DNA of 64,000 nt from Lachnospiraceae bacterium (lineage in GTDB: Bacteria; Bacillota; Clostridia; Lachnospirales; Lachnospiraceae). The notes beneath the pieces were generated by a model that was not told the origin of the DNA, did no database searches, and worked only from the letters and a program-made list of their open reading frames with translations. Position 1 is the stretch's first letter, and every line of letters begins with the position of its first letter. The stretch lies in NCBI GenBank assembly GCA_014804645.1, contig JAAUZI010000027.1, positions 111,439 to 175,438 of the forward strand. Direction: 5' to 3'. A program made the position numbers and the translations under genes. Positions 24,764 to 33,988 of the stretch are shown piece after piece.

Positions 24764-26842
24764 ATGACGGAACAAATAGGGAAGATTACGCTGGACTTAA
24801 GCAAATATCCGGGGGAGGACCTCTACTGTGACGGTGCGGTGGAGGACGAGCTGTTGGACATTGCCCGGAAATATTCACAGGTGGAATACGGACAGCTCAT
24901 TGAGCAGCGAAAGAGCTGGCCCCTGTTATACCATCTGTCTCCTCTGCGGGAAAATATCGTGGATTTTGTGCCCATGAGTTCTGAGGACAAGGTGCTGGAG
25001 GTGGGCAGCGGCTGCGGAGCCATCACCGGCGCGCTGGCCAGAAAAGCAGCCAGCGTCACCTGTGTAGACCTGTCTAAAAAGCGCAGTATGATCAACGCCT
25101 ACAGGCACAGCGACTGCGACAACATAACCATTCATGTGGGCAATTTTCAGGATATCGAGCCACAGCTCCCAAGAGATTACAACTATATCTGTCTGATCGG
25201 AGTATTTGAGTACGGCAGAGGTTATATAGGCGGTGAACAACCCTATGAGGAGTTTTTGCGGATACTGGCAGGGCATCTTGCGCCGGGAGGGCGGATACTG
25301 ATCGCCATTGAGAACAAATATGGACTGAAATATTTTGCCGGGTGCAAGGAAGATCATGTGGGGAATTATTTTGCGGGCATTGAAAACTACCAGGATGGTG
25401 GAAACGCCAGGACATTTTCAAGGCAGGGGCTGGAGAAGATCTTTGCGAGCTGCGGCATAGAGGAATACAGCTTTTACTATCCCTATCCCGACTATAAGTT
25501 TATGACAACCGTATTTTCCGACCGCCGACAGCCAGGCAGGGGAGAGCTGTCCAACAATCTGCGGAACTACGACCGGGACCGGATGGTGCTTTTTGATGAA
25601 AAGCTGGCTTTTGACGGGATTGTGGAGGAGGATTTATTCTCTGTGTTCGCCAATTCCTATATGGCTGTGATCGGTGCCCCGGTGCCTGTGCAGTATGTGA
25701 AATATTCCAATGACCGGGCCAGAGAATTCCGTATCAGGACGGAGATATGCCAGAACGCCCAGGGTAAAAAGGTGGTGCGCAAATACCCTCTGACCCAGGA
25801 GGCCGGAGAGCATGTGCGCAGAATGGCATGGGCCTATGAAAAGCTGAGTGAGCGATATGAGGGCAGCGGTCTGTCCGTCAACAAATGTACACTGGTGGAA
25901 CGGGGGGAGGACTGCTATGCGGAGTTTGAGTATGTGGCGGGCAGACCCTTGGCGGAACTGTTGGATGAATGCCTGGAAAGGGGTGAACAGGAGGAATTCT
26001 GGCGCTACTTCGAGCGGTATGTGGAGCTGATCAGCTACCGTGAGGATTATCCGGTGACAGATTTTGACTTGGTGTTTTCCAATCTGCTGGTGGACGGGGA
26101 CAGCTGGACGCTGATCGACTACGAATGGACCTTTGACAGGGCGGTGGAGATCAGAGAGCTGGCCTTCAGAGCGGTCTACTGCTATCTGCTTGAAAATGAG
26201 AGACGGAACAGGCTGGATCTGGACCGTGTGCTGAAAACTCTGGAAATCACGGAGGAGCAGGCCCAGGAGTACCGGGAAAAAGAGACGAAATTCCAGCGGT
26301 ATGTGGAGGGAAAATCCGCGTCCATGGCGGCGCTGCGGGAAAAAATCGGCAACAAGCTGCGCTTTCCCGAGGAGCTGATTCAAAGGCAGGAGACCCAGGA
26401 GAATCTCACCCGGATACAGGTCTATGAGGATTCAGGGGAGGGATATACGGAGAATAGTTCCCGTTTCCTGGAGCAGACCTATGACGCGGAGGGCCATCTG
26501 GAGCTGGAGCTGCTGTTCCACGACAATGTGCGGAAGATGAGGATTGATCCGGCGATGGACTGTGGAATCTGCAAGATCATGGAACTGCGTTTCAACGGAG
26601 AGAGGGTGCCGCTGAACACACCGAAACTGCTGGCAATCAACGGAAAGCAAATTCGGTCCAAGGCGGAGGACGGCAGCATGTATCTGACGGTGGTTTTTCC
26701 CACCACAGACCCCAATATCAGCATCGATATTGACCGTCTTTCGCCAGGGGCGGAGAATATCCTATATATACGATTGGAATATAAGCGGATACCGCTGCAG
26801 ATGGCCGAGGATTTGGCAGGAGCAATGAAAAAGTGGCTCTGA
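24764..26842 (+). CDS. WbdD-like methyltransferase-kinase fusion
   Basis: 692 residues from the ATG at 24764, with GAGGGGAG just upstream; an ATG at 24740 overlaps the ATPase stop but has no good ribosome site. Residues about 60-230 form a class I SAM methyltransferase (VLEVGSGCGAITG, CLIGVFEYG). Residues about 300-480 resemble a small-molecule kinase: VVRKYPL (Lys), DFDLVFSNLLVDG (catalytic Asp and Asn) and LIDYEW (metal Asp). A charged helical stretch (about 490-545) and a beta-rich tail follow. The order methyltransferase, kinase, helix is that of WbdD, which caps O9a polymer with phosphate and methyl and sets chain length. Placement beside a Wzt-tailed ATPase supports the same job here. 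The function is inferred. Confidence 0.75.
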   Translation: MTEQIGKITLDLSKYPGEDLYCDGAVEDELLDIARKYSQVEYGQLIEQRKSWPLLYHLSPLRENIVDFVPMSSEDKVLEVGSGCGAITGALARKAASVTCVDLSKKRSMINAYRHSDCDNITIHVGNFQDIEPQLPRDYNYICLIGVFEYGRGYIGGEQPYEEFLRILAGHLAPGGRILIAIENKYGLKYFAGCKEDHVGNYFAGIENYQDGGNARTFSRQGLEKIFASCGIEEYSFYYPYPDYKFMTTVFSDRRQPGRGELSNNLRNYDRDRMVLFDEKLAFDGIVEEDLFSVFANSYMAVIGAPVPVQYVKYSNDRAREFRIRTEICQNAQGKKVVRKYPLTQEAGEHVRRMAWAYEKLSERYEGSGLSVNKCTLVERGEDCYAEFEYVAGRPLAELLDECLERGEQEEFWRYFERYVELISYREDYPVTDFDLVFSNLLVDGDSWTLIDYEWTFDRAVEIRELAFRAVYCYLLENERRNRLDLDRVLKTLEITEEQAQEYREKETKFQRYVEGKSASMAALREKIGNKLRFPEELIQRQETQENLTRIQVYEDSGEGYTENSSRFLEQTYDAEGHLELELLFHDNVRKMRIDPAMDCGICKIMELRFNGERVPLNTPKLLAINGKQIRSKAEDGSMYLTVVFPTTDPNISIDIDRLSPGAENILYIRLEYKRIPLQMAEDLAGAMKKWL

Positions 26843-26849
26843 GTGCAAG

Positions 26850-26920
26850 TATGAAAGTAAACTTTCATATACCGATTTGTGCAGTATTGCAGGCAGGCCT
26901 GCAATATGCATGTAGAGGAA
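26850..26920 (+). repeat. Family B two-hairpin element, copy 4
   Basis: Hairpin 1 ATGAAAG...CTTTCAT, hairpin 2 GCAGTATTGCAGG / CCTGCAATATGC, then ATGTAGAGGAAAG. Starts eight bases after the stop of the WbdD-like gene and runs directly into copy 5. Confidence 0.85.
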
Positions 26921-26994
26921 AGTATGAAATTTCGTTTCATATACGTATTTGTGCAGTATCACAAGCGCAGCTTGTGATATGCATAGTAAGGAAA
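26921..26994 (+). repeat. Family B two-hairpin element, copy 5
   Basis: Hairpin 1 ATGAAAT...GTTTCAT, hairpin 2 GCAGTATCACAAG / CTTGTGATATGC with a paired change relative to other copies, then ATAGTAAGGAAAG. About 30 bases remain to the GT2 start at 27025. Confidence 0.85.
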
Positions 26995-27024
26995 GTGTGA
27001 TAATCGGCAAAACGGGAAGGAAAC

Positions 27025-29049
27025 ATGGGATTGGGTATCAAGACTAAGCTGCGCAGCTTTCTGGAAAGACAACTGAATAGACAGTATGCGGACAGACTGG
27101 CTGGAGCAAAGCGCCGGATAACCTACGAGGAGTGGCTGCAGCTGCGGGAAGGCCGGGATTCGTCCGCCCGGCAGGAGCAGGGAAACCAGCTGCTGCGGGA
27201 GCGGGGAATCTGGCTGATACGGCAGAGGGACGGATATGTGGACCCAAGGGCTTTCTCATGGATTGCGGACTATTTTCGGGAACATCCCGAGGTACAGCTG
27301 CTATACGGAGATGAGGATGCCTTGGACGTCACAGGGGAGCATCGGTGCAGCCCCTGTTTCAGGCCCCAGTGGTCCCCCGATACCTGGCTGTCAGCCTTCT
27401 ATCTGGGCAGCGTGATTGCGGTGCGCCGGGAACTGGCTGGGCAGCTGCCCGACGGAATGTGGCCAGAAGACAGTGAGGGAATACTGTACTTTGACGGAAC
27501 GTCGCAGGTGCGCCTGCTGGTTCACCGGCTGCTCAAGCTGGCAGGGGGATTTGAGTGTGGATGCGGTGCCATAGCGCATCTTCCCAAAGTACTGTTCCAC
27601 ATGAATTATGAGGCGGCCAGGAAGGGTGTATGCGGCCAGTACCTCCGGGAGGACAGGCTTAAGTGGCCGTCCCGGGAGCGGCAGACACCCACGGTATCCG
27701 TCGTCATCCCCTCCAAGGACAATCCCCGTGTGCTGGAGCAGTGCCTGAAATCTCTGCAAAATAGTCGGGAGACCACCGGCGGGGAAAGCGGGATGTCCGG
27801 GGAAGAAACACGGTGCTGCCAGCTGGAGATTCTGGTGGTGGATAACGGGAGCAGTCCCGAAAACAGAGCGGAAATAGAAAAAATAACACGCGGGATGAAA
27901 TATATCTATGAGCCTATGACCTTCAATTTCTCAAAAATGTGCAACAGAGGCGCACAGGAGGCCACGGGGGATGTACTGCTCTTTCTCAATGACGACATCA
28001 CTGTCTGCGAGGACGAGTGGCTGGAGGCCATGGCTGACCGGGCGCTGCGGCCCTATGTGGGGGCGGTGGGACTGAAACTCTACTATCCGGACTCCACCAA
28101 GATTCAGCATGTGGGCATTGCCAATCTGCCCGGAGGACCGGTGCATAAGCTGCAGTTTACCCAGGACGGCCAGGAGGAGGACCATGGCTACGGCAGTTTG
28201 GACCGCAATGTGATCGGCGTCACGGGAGCCTGTCTGATGGTAGAGCGGGAGCGGTTTTGGCAGGCGGGAGGCTTTCCAGAGGATCTACAGGTGGCTTACA
28301 ATGACGTGGAGCTGTGTTTTCGGCTGCGGGAGAACGGCTGGCACAATATGGTGGTGAACACTTTTCACGCGTATCACCATGAATCTCTGAGCCGGGGCAA
28401 TGATCTGACCAGGGAGAAGATGCTGCGTCTGCGCCGGGAGCGTCAGACTTTGTACGAAAGACACCCTCAATATCTAAACTGTGATCCCTATTATCCGGAG
28501 CCGCTGTGCATGGAATTGGGTGATACGCATATCTATGAGAATTATCTCGACATTCGGACCGATCCGCAGACGATATCCCGGCTGCGGTGGCAGGCAGAGT
28601 GTCCGGAGCAGGAGCCGGAGAATCTGATCTGCGAGGTGCAGCTTTCCCAGGCTATCGGACGGCGGGACTCCAAATCGCAGGACGGCCTCTGCCTGCAGGG
28701 TTGCGCCGTGGTGAAATGGGAAAATAACGCATGTTATGAGAGATGGCTGCTCCTGCGGGAACAGAGGGAGACAGCCGGTGCACATATGGTCCGATTGGAG
28801 ATGAAGTACAGTGGGAAGGCCGAGTACGGAATGCAGGAGCAGCCCAATGTGGCAATGTGTGGATTCCGGGTTTTGCCGGAGCAGGGCGTATTACCGGACG
28901 GCAGCTATCGCATCGGCATGCAGGCTCGCAGCCGGATTGGCCGCCGTAGTCTGACCGTGTGGACGGAGCAATGGGTGCGGGTCAGAAACGGAATTTTTGA
29001 GTCGGTGGAGGGACTGGATACAGACAGCCACGCAGAAAGGAATGCATAA
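27025..29049 (+). CDS. Large glycosyltransferase family 2 protein
   Basis: 674 residues. An N-terminal region of about 215 residues looks like a worn GT2-like half (IWLIRQRDGYVDPRAFSWIADYF, LLYGDEDALD). The clear GT2 domain begins at TPTVSVVIPSKDNPRVLEQC, with VVDNGSS, FLNDDITVCEDEW (DXD equivalent), VTGACLMVERE and YNDVELCFRLRENGW. A C-terminal region of about 140 residues is beta-rich with no known motif, perhaps glycan binding. The architecture is that of rhamnan or galactan chain-building enzymes. Preceded by two family B elements and followed closely by another large GT2 gene. Confidence 0.82.
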   Translation: MGLGIKTKLRSFLERQLNRQYADRLAGAKRRITYEEWLQLREGRDSSARQEQGNQLLRERGIWLIRQRDGYVDPRAFSWIADYFREHPEVQLLYGDEDALDVTGEHRCSPCFRPQWSPDTWLSAFYLGSVIAVRRELAGQLPDGMWPEDSEGILYFDGTSQVRLLVHRLLKLAGGFECGCGAIAHLPKVLFHMNYEAARKGVCGQYLREDRLKWPSRERQTPTVSVVIPSKDNPRVLEQCLKSLQNSRETTGGESGMSGEETRCCQLEILVVDNGSSPENRAEIEKITRGMKYIYEPMTFNFSKMCNRGAQEATGDVLLFLNDDITVCEDEWLEAMADRALRPYVGAVGLKLYYPDSTKIQHVGIANLPGGPVHKLQFTQDGQEEDHGYGSLDRNVIGVTGACLMVERERFWQAGGFPEDLQVAYNDVELCFRLRENGWHNMVVNTFHAYHHESLSRGNDLTREKMLRLRRERQTLYERHPQYLNCDPYYPEPLCMELGDTHIYENYLDIRTDPQTISRLRWQAECPEQEPENLICEVQLSQAIGRRDSKSQDGLCLQGCAVVKWENNACYERWLLLREQRETAGAHMVRLEMKYSGKAEYGMQEQPNVAMCGFRVLPEQGVLPDGSYRIGMQARSRIGRRSLTVWTEQWVRVRNGIFESVEGLDTDSHAERNA

Positions 29050-29054
29050 CAGGT

Positions 29055-31121
29055 ATGGATTACAAGAATGCGTATGAGAAAGAGAAGGAGCGCTGCGCTT
29101 ACCTGGCGGACAGATTATCTCAGGTGGAGGAGGAGAGGGATGTGCTGCAGGCCCGGCTGGACCATATCCACAACAGCGCCTTTTGGAAAATGAGCAAGCC
29201 CTTTCGCAAGGCCATTCATTTTTTTATCCGGCAGGCTTCCAGAGTAAGGCGCGTGCTGCATCCCCGGGACCTGATTAAAAAACTGAAATATAAAAAGAGG
29301 GAGCGGCAGGCCAGTCTGCAGTTTGGCACCGCCAGCTTTCCGGACCAAACGATTATTGCCGCCCAGCGGGAGGCCGTTTTTCCGCAGATGATCCGGTTCA
29401 GTATTCTGGTACCTCTGTGGAATACGCCCGAGGAATTTCTGCGAGATATGATAACGTCTGTAATTAATCAGACATATGAGAATTGGGAACTGTGTCTGGG
29501 GGACGGATCGGATGAGGAGCATAGCTATGTGGGGCAGATCTGTCAGGAGTACGCAGCCTTGGCGGGAGGCAGGATCGTTTATCGGAAACTGGCCCGGAAC
29601 GAAGGTATAGCGGGAAACACGAATCAGTGTTACCGGCTGGCGACAGGGGAGTATATCGGTCTGTTTGACCACGACGACATATTGCATCCCTGTGCTCTGT
29701 ATGAGTATGTGAAAGCGATCAACGAGACGGGAGCGGATTTTCTCTACTGTGACGAGGCCACCTTCCGGGATGGCAGTCCGGACAATTTGGTAAATATGCA
29801 TTTTAAGCCGGACTACGCGCCGGACACGTTGCGCGGAAACAATTACATCTGTCATTTTAGCGTTTTTTCCAGGCGTCTGCTGGAGGAGGACACGGAACTG
29901 TTCCGCACCAGTCTGGATGGCAGCCAGGACCATGACATGATTCTGCGCCTGACGGACCGGGCAAAGAAGGTTTGTCATATTCCCAGGCTCCTATATTATT
30001 GGCGCAGCCATGAGGGCAGTGTGGCGGCGGACATTGAGGCCAAGCCCTATGCGGTGGAGGCGGCCAAGAGAGCCGTGGCCGATCATCTGGAAAAGCATGG
30101 TTTTCAGAATTTTCAGATCAGCAGTACCCGGGCCTTTCCCACAATATTCCGCATACGTTATCAGGTGGTGGACAATCCCAGGATATCTGTTATCATTCCC
30201 AACAGGGATCACAGGGAGGACTTGAAACGCTGCATAGATTCCATCATGGATCGTTCCACCTATGACAACTATGAGCTGGTGATTGTGGAGAACGGCAGCA
30301 CTTCCCGGGAGATTAAGGATTACTATACTCGGCTTTTGGGCTACGATTACGACAGGGCGCTGGAGGAGCATAAGGGTAAGGTATCCACGGACAAGCCCTA
30401 TGACCGAGGCGTCATGGAATCGGAGGAGTCCGGCGCGGCGGGAGATAGAGTGAGAATCGTGGTCTATGACGGCGAGTTCAATTACTCCCGGATCAACAAT
30501 CTGGGAGTGACATATGCCACAGGCGACTATGTGCTGCTGTTGAATAACGATACCCAGGTGATTACCTTTGATTGGATGGAGGAGCTGCTGATGTACGCCC
30601 AGCGCCAGGACGTGGGCGCTGTGGGCGCCAAGCTGTATTATGGGGATCATACCATCCAGCACGCGGGCGTGGTGGTCGGCATGGGTGCTCACGGCACTGC
30701 CGGACATACTCATTATAAACATAATTTTCAGGATCTGGGCTATATGGGGCGGCTTTGCTATGCGCAGAATGTGTCCGCCGTCACAGGGGCATGCCTGATG
30801 GTCAGAAAGAGCCTTTATGAGCAGGTGGGAGGATTGGAGGAGAGCCTCGCGGTATCCCTGAATGATGTGGATTTCTGCCTGCGTCTGAGAGAGCTTGGAA
30901 AGCTGAACATATTTACGCCCTTTGCGGAGCTGTATCACTATGAATCGGAATCCCGGGGAGACGATCTTCACGGGGAGAATGCGGTCCGGTACAATGAGGA
31001 GGCCGCCCGGTTCCGGGAAAGATGGAAAACACTGCTGGATCAGGGAGACCCCTACTACAATCCCAATTTTACGCTGGAGAGGAGCGACTATTCCCTGAAA
31101 CTGCCGGATTCGGTTCGATAG
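29055..31121 (+). CDS. Dual-domain glycosyltransferase family 2 protein
   Basis: 688 residues. An N-terminal coiled coil (about 1-40) and a basic membrane-facing helix (FRKAIHFFIRQASRVRRVL) precede two GT2 domains. Domain 1 has MIRFSILVPLWNTPEEFLRDM and GLFDHDDILHPCALYEY; domain 2 has PRISVIIPNRDHREDLKRC, VIVENGS, LLLNNDTQVITFDWMEELL and LNDVDFCLRLRELG. Dual GT2 proteins often add two alternating sugars and so build a polymer repeat. It lies six bases after the previous GT2 gene and ends the export and chain-building block. Confidence 0.88.
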   Translation: MDYKNAYEKEKERCAYLADRLSQVEEERDVLQARLDHIHNSAFWKMSKPFRKAIHFFIRQASRVRRVLHPRDLIKKLKYKKRERQASLQFGTASFPDQTIIAAQREAVFPQMIRFSILVPLWNTPEEFLRDMITSVINQTYENWELCLGDGSDEEHSYVGQICQEYAALAGGRIVYRKLARNEGIAGNTNQCYRLATGEYIGLFDHDDILHPCALYEYVKAINETGADFLYCDEATFRDGSPDNLVNMHFKPDYAPDTLRGNNYICHFSVFSRRLLEEDTELFRTSLDGSQDHDMILRLTDRAKKVCHIPRLLYYWRSHEGSVAADIEAKPYAVEAAKRAVADHLEKHGFQNFQISSTRAFPTIFRIRYQVVDNPRISVIIPNRDHREDLKRCIDSIMDRSTYDNYELVIVENGSTSREIKDYYTRLLGYDYDRALEEHKGKVSTDKPYDRGVMESEESGAAGDRVRIVVYDGEFNYSRINNLGVTYATGDYVLLLNNDTQVITFDWMEELLMYAQRQDVGAVGAKLYYGDHTIQHAGVVVGMGAHGTAGHTHYKHNFQDLGYMGRLCYAQNVSAVTGACLMVRKSLYEQVGGLEESLAVSLNDVDFCLRLRELGKLNIFTPFAELYHYESESRGDDLHGENAVRYNEEAARFRERWKTLLDQGDPYYNPNFTLERSDYSLKLPDSVR

Positions 31122-31131
31122 AGTAAAGTAA

Positions 31132-31153
31132 GTTTAAGATTCGTTTAAGGTTA
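31132..31153 (+). promoter_or_regulatory. 11-bp direct repeat, candidate OmpR/PhoB-type activator site
   Basis: GTTTAAGATTC (31132-31142) is followed with exact 11-base period by GTTTAAGGTTA (31143-31153). A -10-like TATATT lies at 31172-31177 without a recognisable -35, as expected for an activator-dependent promoter. The downstream gene encodes a solute-binding lipoprotein. Confidence 0.5.
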
Positions 31154-31262
31154 TTAGAAGAAATCTTTAATTATATTGAAGGGTCATAGATGGTTGTGCT
31201 ATTCTTTTTTTGCCGGGAAAGGGGTAAGTGATGACAAATCCCGGGTAAGGAGGAATAATGGC

Positions 31263-33416
31263 ATGAAGAGGACCTTTTTAGTGCTGGCGCTCTGCGGTCT
31301 GTTACTGATGGGATGCGGCGAGAGGGGAAACGGGGATGCCGCGGTGGACGACAGGCCCGGCACAGGGCAGGAAACGCATTTGGCGGGGGACATGTCCAGG
31401 GGGAATTCTCTGTCCGTGAAGGCTGTGCAAACCATGCATTTTGAGGAGCCGGAAGAGGGTTACGCGAGCGGCAGTGTACAGTATAGGTTTATAGGAAAAG
31501 AAATATATATGCTCAGGGTGGAGCGTTCGGAGACGGAGGATACCACCCGGCTCTGTGTGCAGGTCTATGACACGGATAAGGATAAGGTCAGGCAGCATGT
31601 GGTTACGCCGCAGATTACGGGGCATGAGGATAGTTTCATCTTTTCCGCCGACCTCACGGCGGATATGAAACTGTCCCTGAAAATGAGGGATGCCGGGGCG
31701 GATGGTTTTTTCCAGGTAAAGGCAGACCTGGAGGGCAATATCCTGGAGATTACGGAGCCTTTTCCGGAGGAGACATATCCCTGGAATTTGGATTCATTTG
31801 ACGATTTGAAATCTTTTGGTCTTTCTGACGGCAGGGTCATTCTCTGCCGCAATGATACTGTGGAGCGTAAGTCTGTCCTGACCTGGTTTCAGGAGGAGGA
31901 CGGAGCGGAAAGCCCTCTGGGAGTCCTGCAGGACGACTTTGTGAACAGCCTGCTGGCCGACGGGGAGGGAGTGCTGTACTATCTGGGAGGAAACAGTCTG
32001 GTGCGCTGGGATGTGGAAGGCGGCACCCGGGAAGAATTGTTCCTGATGCATGAGAACGGGGTGGAAACCGCCGCGGAGGCAAGCGGGCTGATAAAAGATG
32101 AGACAGGAGATATTTTGCTCTGCCGGATGCGGCAGGGAAAGGGCACGATCTATGTTTTGACTGCGGAAGAAGTGACAGACAAGGAGCAGATTCGGCTGTC
32201 CTGTCTGCAGAGAGGGGGCATAAGCTATATCCAGCGGCAGGCGGCAACCTTCACCCAAAACGGCGGGGAGATCTCCATTTCCCTGGAAATGGAGAGCAGG
32301 GAAGACTATGAGGAGGATTACAGAAACCGGATCATGGCGGAGCTGGTGGCAGGGAAGGGGCCGGATATCCTGTATGTATGGCCGGAGGACATGATTCTTC
32401 TGCAGGAGAAAGGAGTACTTTTGGATCTGTCCGACATGATCCCCCAGGAGACGAAGGATGTGTTGATCCCCGGAGTTCTGGAGCTGGGTACGGTGAACGG
32501 ACAGCTGGTGGGACTTGTGCCGGAGGTGCATTTCGAGACATTGGCAACGCCCGTTCAGGTCTGGGGGGAGGATGGCTGGAATCTGGAAGAATTAATTGAC
32601 ATATTGGAGACAGGGGATGACTGGGAGTGTCCATTTCATCAGGTAGGCGTCCGGCACGATGGGTATACGCTTTTATACAGGTTCCTCTTTCTGGGTGATT
32701 CCTCCATCCTGGATGTGGAGCAGGGAACATGCCGATTTGACAGCCGGGAGTTTATTCGTCTCCTAGAGCTGTGCCGAAAGTATGGGGATGAAAGGCCATC
32801 TGAGAAAAAGTGGGAAGACCAGCTCAGTTTGGACGAGCGCTACAGGCTGATGCAGGAGGGGGAGGTGGTGGCGGAAACCCTTCATCTCTTTGGCGGCGTT
32901 GACGCATACTCCTCTGCCGTAGAGCATCTTGGAGAATACGGCCATATTGTGGGCTATCCGACAGAGAGCGGCAGCGGCAATTATGTGGACAGCTATTCCT
33001 ACGGTTATCTGGTAGTCAATGCCCAGACAAAATACCGGGAGGAGATCGGTAAATTTTTCTCCCTGCTGCTAAGCTATGACAATCAGTTTAAGACTGACGG
33101 AGGCTGCGTCCGGATGGATGTAATCAGGGATTGTGTGGTTTATGACGAGTGGCACAAACGCTATTTCATGCTGCGCTCCAGCGACTTGGAAAACAGGGAG
33201 ATTCAGGAGATAGCGCTGAAACCCGACGGCACTACATACATGGAGGAATATCTGGCCTTTGTGGAAAGCTGCGAGCCGGTTCCCTATATCCCGCAGCAGA
33301 TCGTGCAAATTGTGCGTGAGGAGACTGCTCCTTTCTTTGAAGGCAGCAAGGAGGCCGAGGATGTGGCGGGCATTATCCAGCGTCGGGTACAGCTGTATCT
33401 GGATGAGACCAGATAG
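31263..33416 (+). CDS. Solute-binding lipoprotein (extracellular family 1 type)
   Basis: 717 residues from the ATG at 31263 (GGAGG upstream). The signal peptide MKRTFLVLALCGLLLMGCG ends in the lipobox LLMGC, so the protein is lipid-anchored outside. The C-terminal 430 residues look like a family 1 binding protein: FTQNGGEISISLEMESREDYEEDYRN, AELVAGKGPDILYVWPEDM, and a YSYGYLVVNAQTKYREEIGKF segment. The N-terminal 280 residues are beta-rich and may be a propeller or a second domain, which is unusual. No permease genes accompany it. A candidate response-regulator site lies upstream. The ligand is unknown; it could be a sensor rather than a transporter part. Confidence 0.75.
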   Translation: MKRTFLVLALCGLLLMGCGERGNGDAAVDDRPGTGQETHLAGDMSRGNSLSVKAVQTMHFEEPEEGYASGSVQYRFIGKEIYMLRVERSETEDTTRLCVQVYDTDKDKVRQHVVTPQITGHEDSFIFSADLTADMKLSLKMRDAGADGFFQVKADLEGNILEITEPFPEETYPWNLDSFDDLKSFGLSDGRVILCRNDTVERKSVLTWFQEEDGAESPLGVLQDDFVNSLLADGEGVLYYLGGNSLVRWDVEGGTREELFLMHENGVETAAEASGLIKDETGDILLCRMRQGKGTIYVLTAEEVTDKEQIRLSCLQRGGISYIQRQAATFTQNGGEISISLEMESREDYEEDYRNRIMAELVAGKGPDILYVWPEDMILLQEKGVLLDLSDMIPQETKDVLIPGVLELGTVNGQLVGLVPEVHFETLATPVQVWGEDGWNLEELIDILETGDDWECPFHQVGVRHDGYTLLYRFLFLGDSSILDVEQGTCRFDSREFIRLLELCRKYGDERPSEKKWEDQLSLDERYRLMQEGEVVAETLHLFGGVDAYSSAVEHLGEYGHIVGYPTESGSGNYVDSYSYGYLVVNAQTKYREEIGKFFSLLLSYDNQFKTDGGCVRMDVIRDCVVYDEWHKRYFMLRSSDLENREIQEIALKPDGTTYMEEYLAFVESCEPVPYIPQQIVQIVREETAPFFEGSKEAEDVAGIIQRRVQLYLDETR

Positions 33417-33545
33417 TTTTTTGAAAAAATAATGGGGATTGTGAAAGGATCGTGTCCGGAGAGACGTATTCCTTATGAAACGCAAAACAGCTTATACCGA
33501 GTTCATAAGCTGTGTAAAGGAAATTCGAGACAGGAGGGCATGATT

Positions 33546-33806
33546 ATGAAGGGAATTATTAAAGTGTCGGCGACGCTGCTGACGGCGGCCATGCTGGTGG
33601 GAAGTGTATCGGAGGTAGCTTATGCAAGATGCGGGCATCACTCCAAAAACACCTGCACCATGGAGTATGCGGAGTGCTATCAGGACGGCGTGTGCATAGG
33701 AGACGACTGCTGTGACGAGTATGGCGTCTGCATGTACGGCGGCAGCTGTGTCAACAATGGCAGAGGCCACCACGGGCGGTCCCACAGATCGGGCTGCCAC
33801 CGCTGA
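33546..33806 (+). CDS. Small exported Cys/His-rich protein
   Basis: 86 residues; the ATG at 33546 is eight bases after GGAGG, better placed than the ATG at 33540. A signal peptide (VSATLLTAAMLVGSVSEVAYA) is followed by a mature part of about 58 residues with nine Cys (CGHHSKNTC, CYQDGVC, GDDCCDEYGVC) and a His/Arg/Gly-rich tail (GRGHHGRSHRSGCHR). The spacing suggests disulphides or metal binding. I recognise no family. It sits just upstream of a sigma/anti-sigma pair whose anti-sigma also ends in a His/Gly tail, so it may belong to the same stress or metal response. Confidence 0.7.
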   Translation: MKGIIKVSATLLTAAMLVGSVSEVAYARCGHHSKNTCTMEYAECYQDGVCIGDDCCDEYGVCMYGGSCVNNGRGHHGRSHRSGCHR

Positions 33807-33833
33807 GGAGACGGCGGGCAGATGGGAGTTAGA

Positions 33834-33905
33834 TTGAAAAATCAAAGATTTTTCAATTTTCTATTCGAGCAATATCGAAGACTGTGTCTGCGATATGCAT
33901 GGGGA
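33834..33905 (+). repeat. Degenerate family B element, copy 8
   Basis: Hairpin 1 is ATTGAAAAATC / GATTTTTCAAT (perfect 11-bp arms), and a worn hairpin 2 starts GCAATATCG and ends CGATATGC. It lies between the Cys-rich gene and the sigma factor and is followed by GGGGATTAGT and a small ORF. Confidence 0.55.
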
Positions 33906-33910
33906 TTAGT

Positions 33911-33988
33911 ATGTTAAAAGAAGGGAGTCTGGCTCAGCTCGGACTCCCCTTTTGCGGAAAGTCGAACCAGGAAAGGGGAAAGCCTTGA
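33911..33988 (+). CDS. Possible 25-codon leader ORF of the sigma factor gene
   Basis: ATG at 33911 after GGGGA, reading MLKEGSLAQLGLPFCGKSNQ and five more residues, with TGA at 33986-33988. That stop overlaps the TTG start of the sigma factor (TTGA). A GC-rich hairpin followed by TTTT lies within it, so translation of the leader could affect transcription or start use downstream. Nothing shows directly that it is translated. Confidence 0.35.
   Translation: MLKEGSLAQLGLPFCGKSNQERGKP
33921..33953 (+). terminator. Weak terminator or attenuator hairpin before the sigma gene
   Basis: GGGAGTC (33923-33929) pairs with GACTCCC (33942-33948), followed by CTTTT. Only about 30 bases remain to the sigma factor start, with no promoter seen there, so readthrough must be allowed. 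Confidence 0.4.

Noticed and set aside
31258..31262. ATG at 31258 as start of the solute-binding lipoprotein
   Set aside because: It is in another frame; the ATG at 31263 opens the signal peptide and lipobox.
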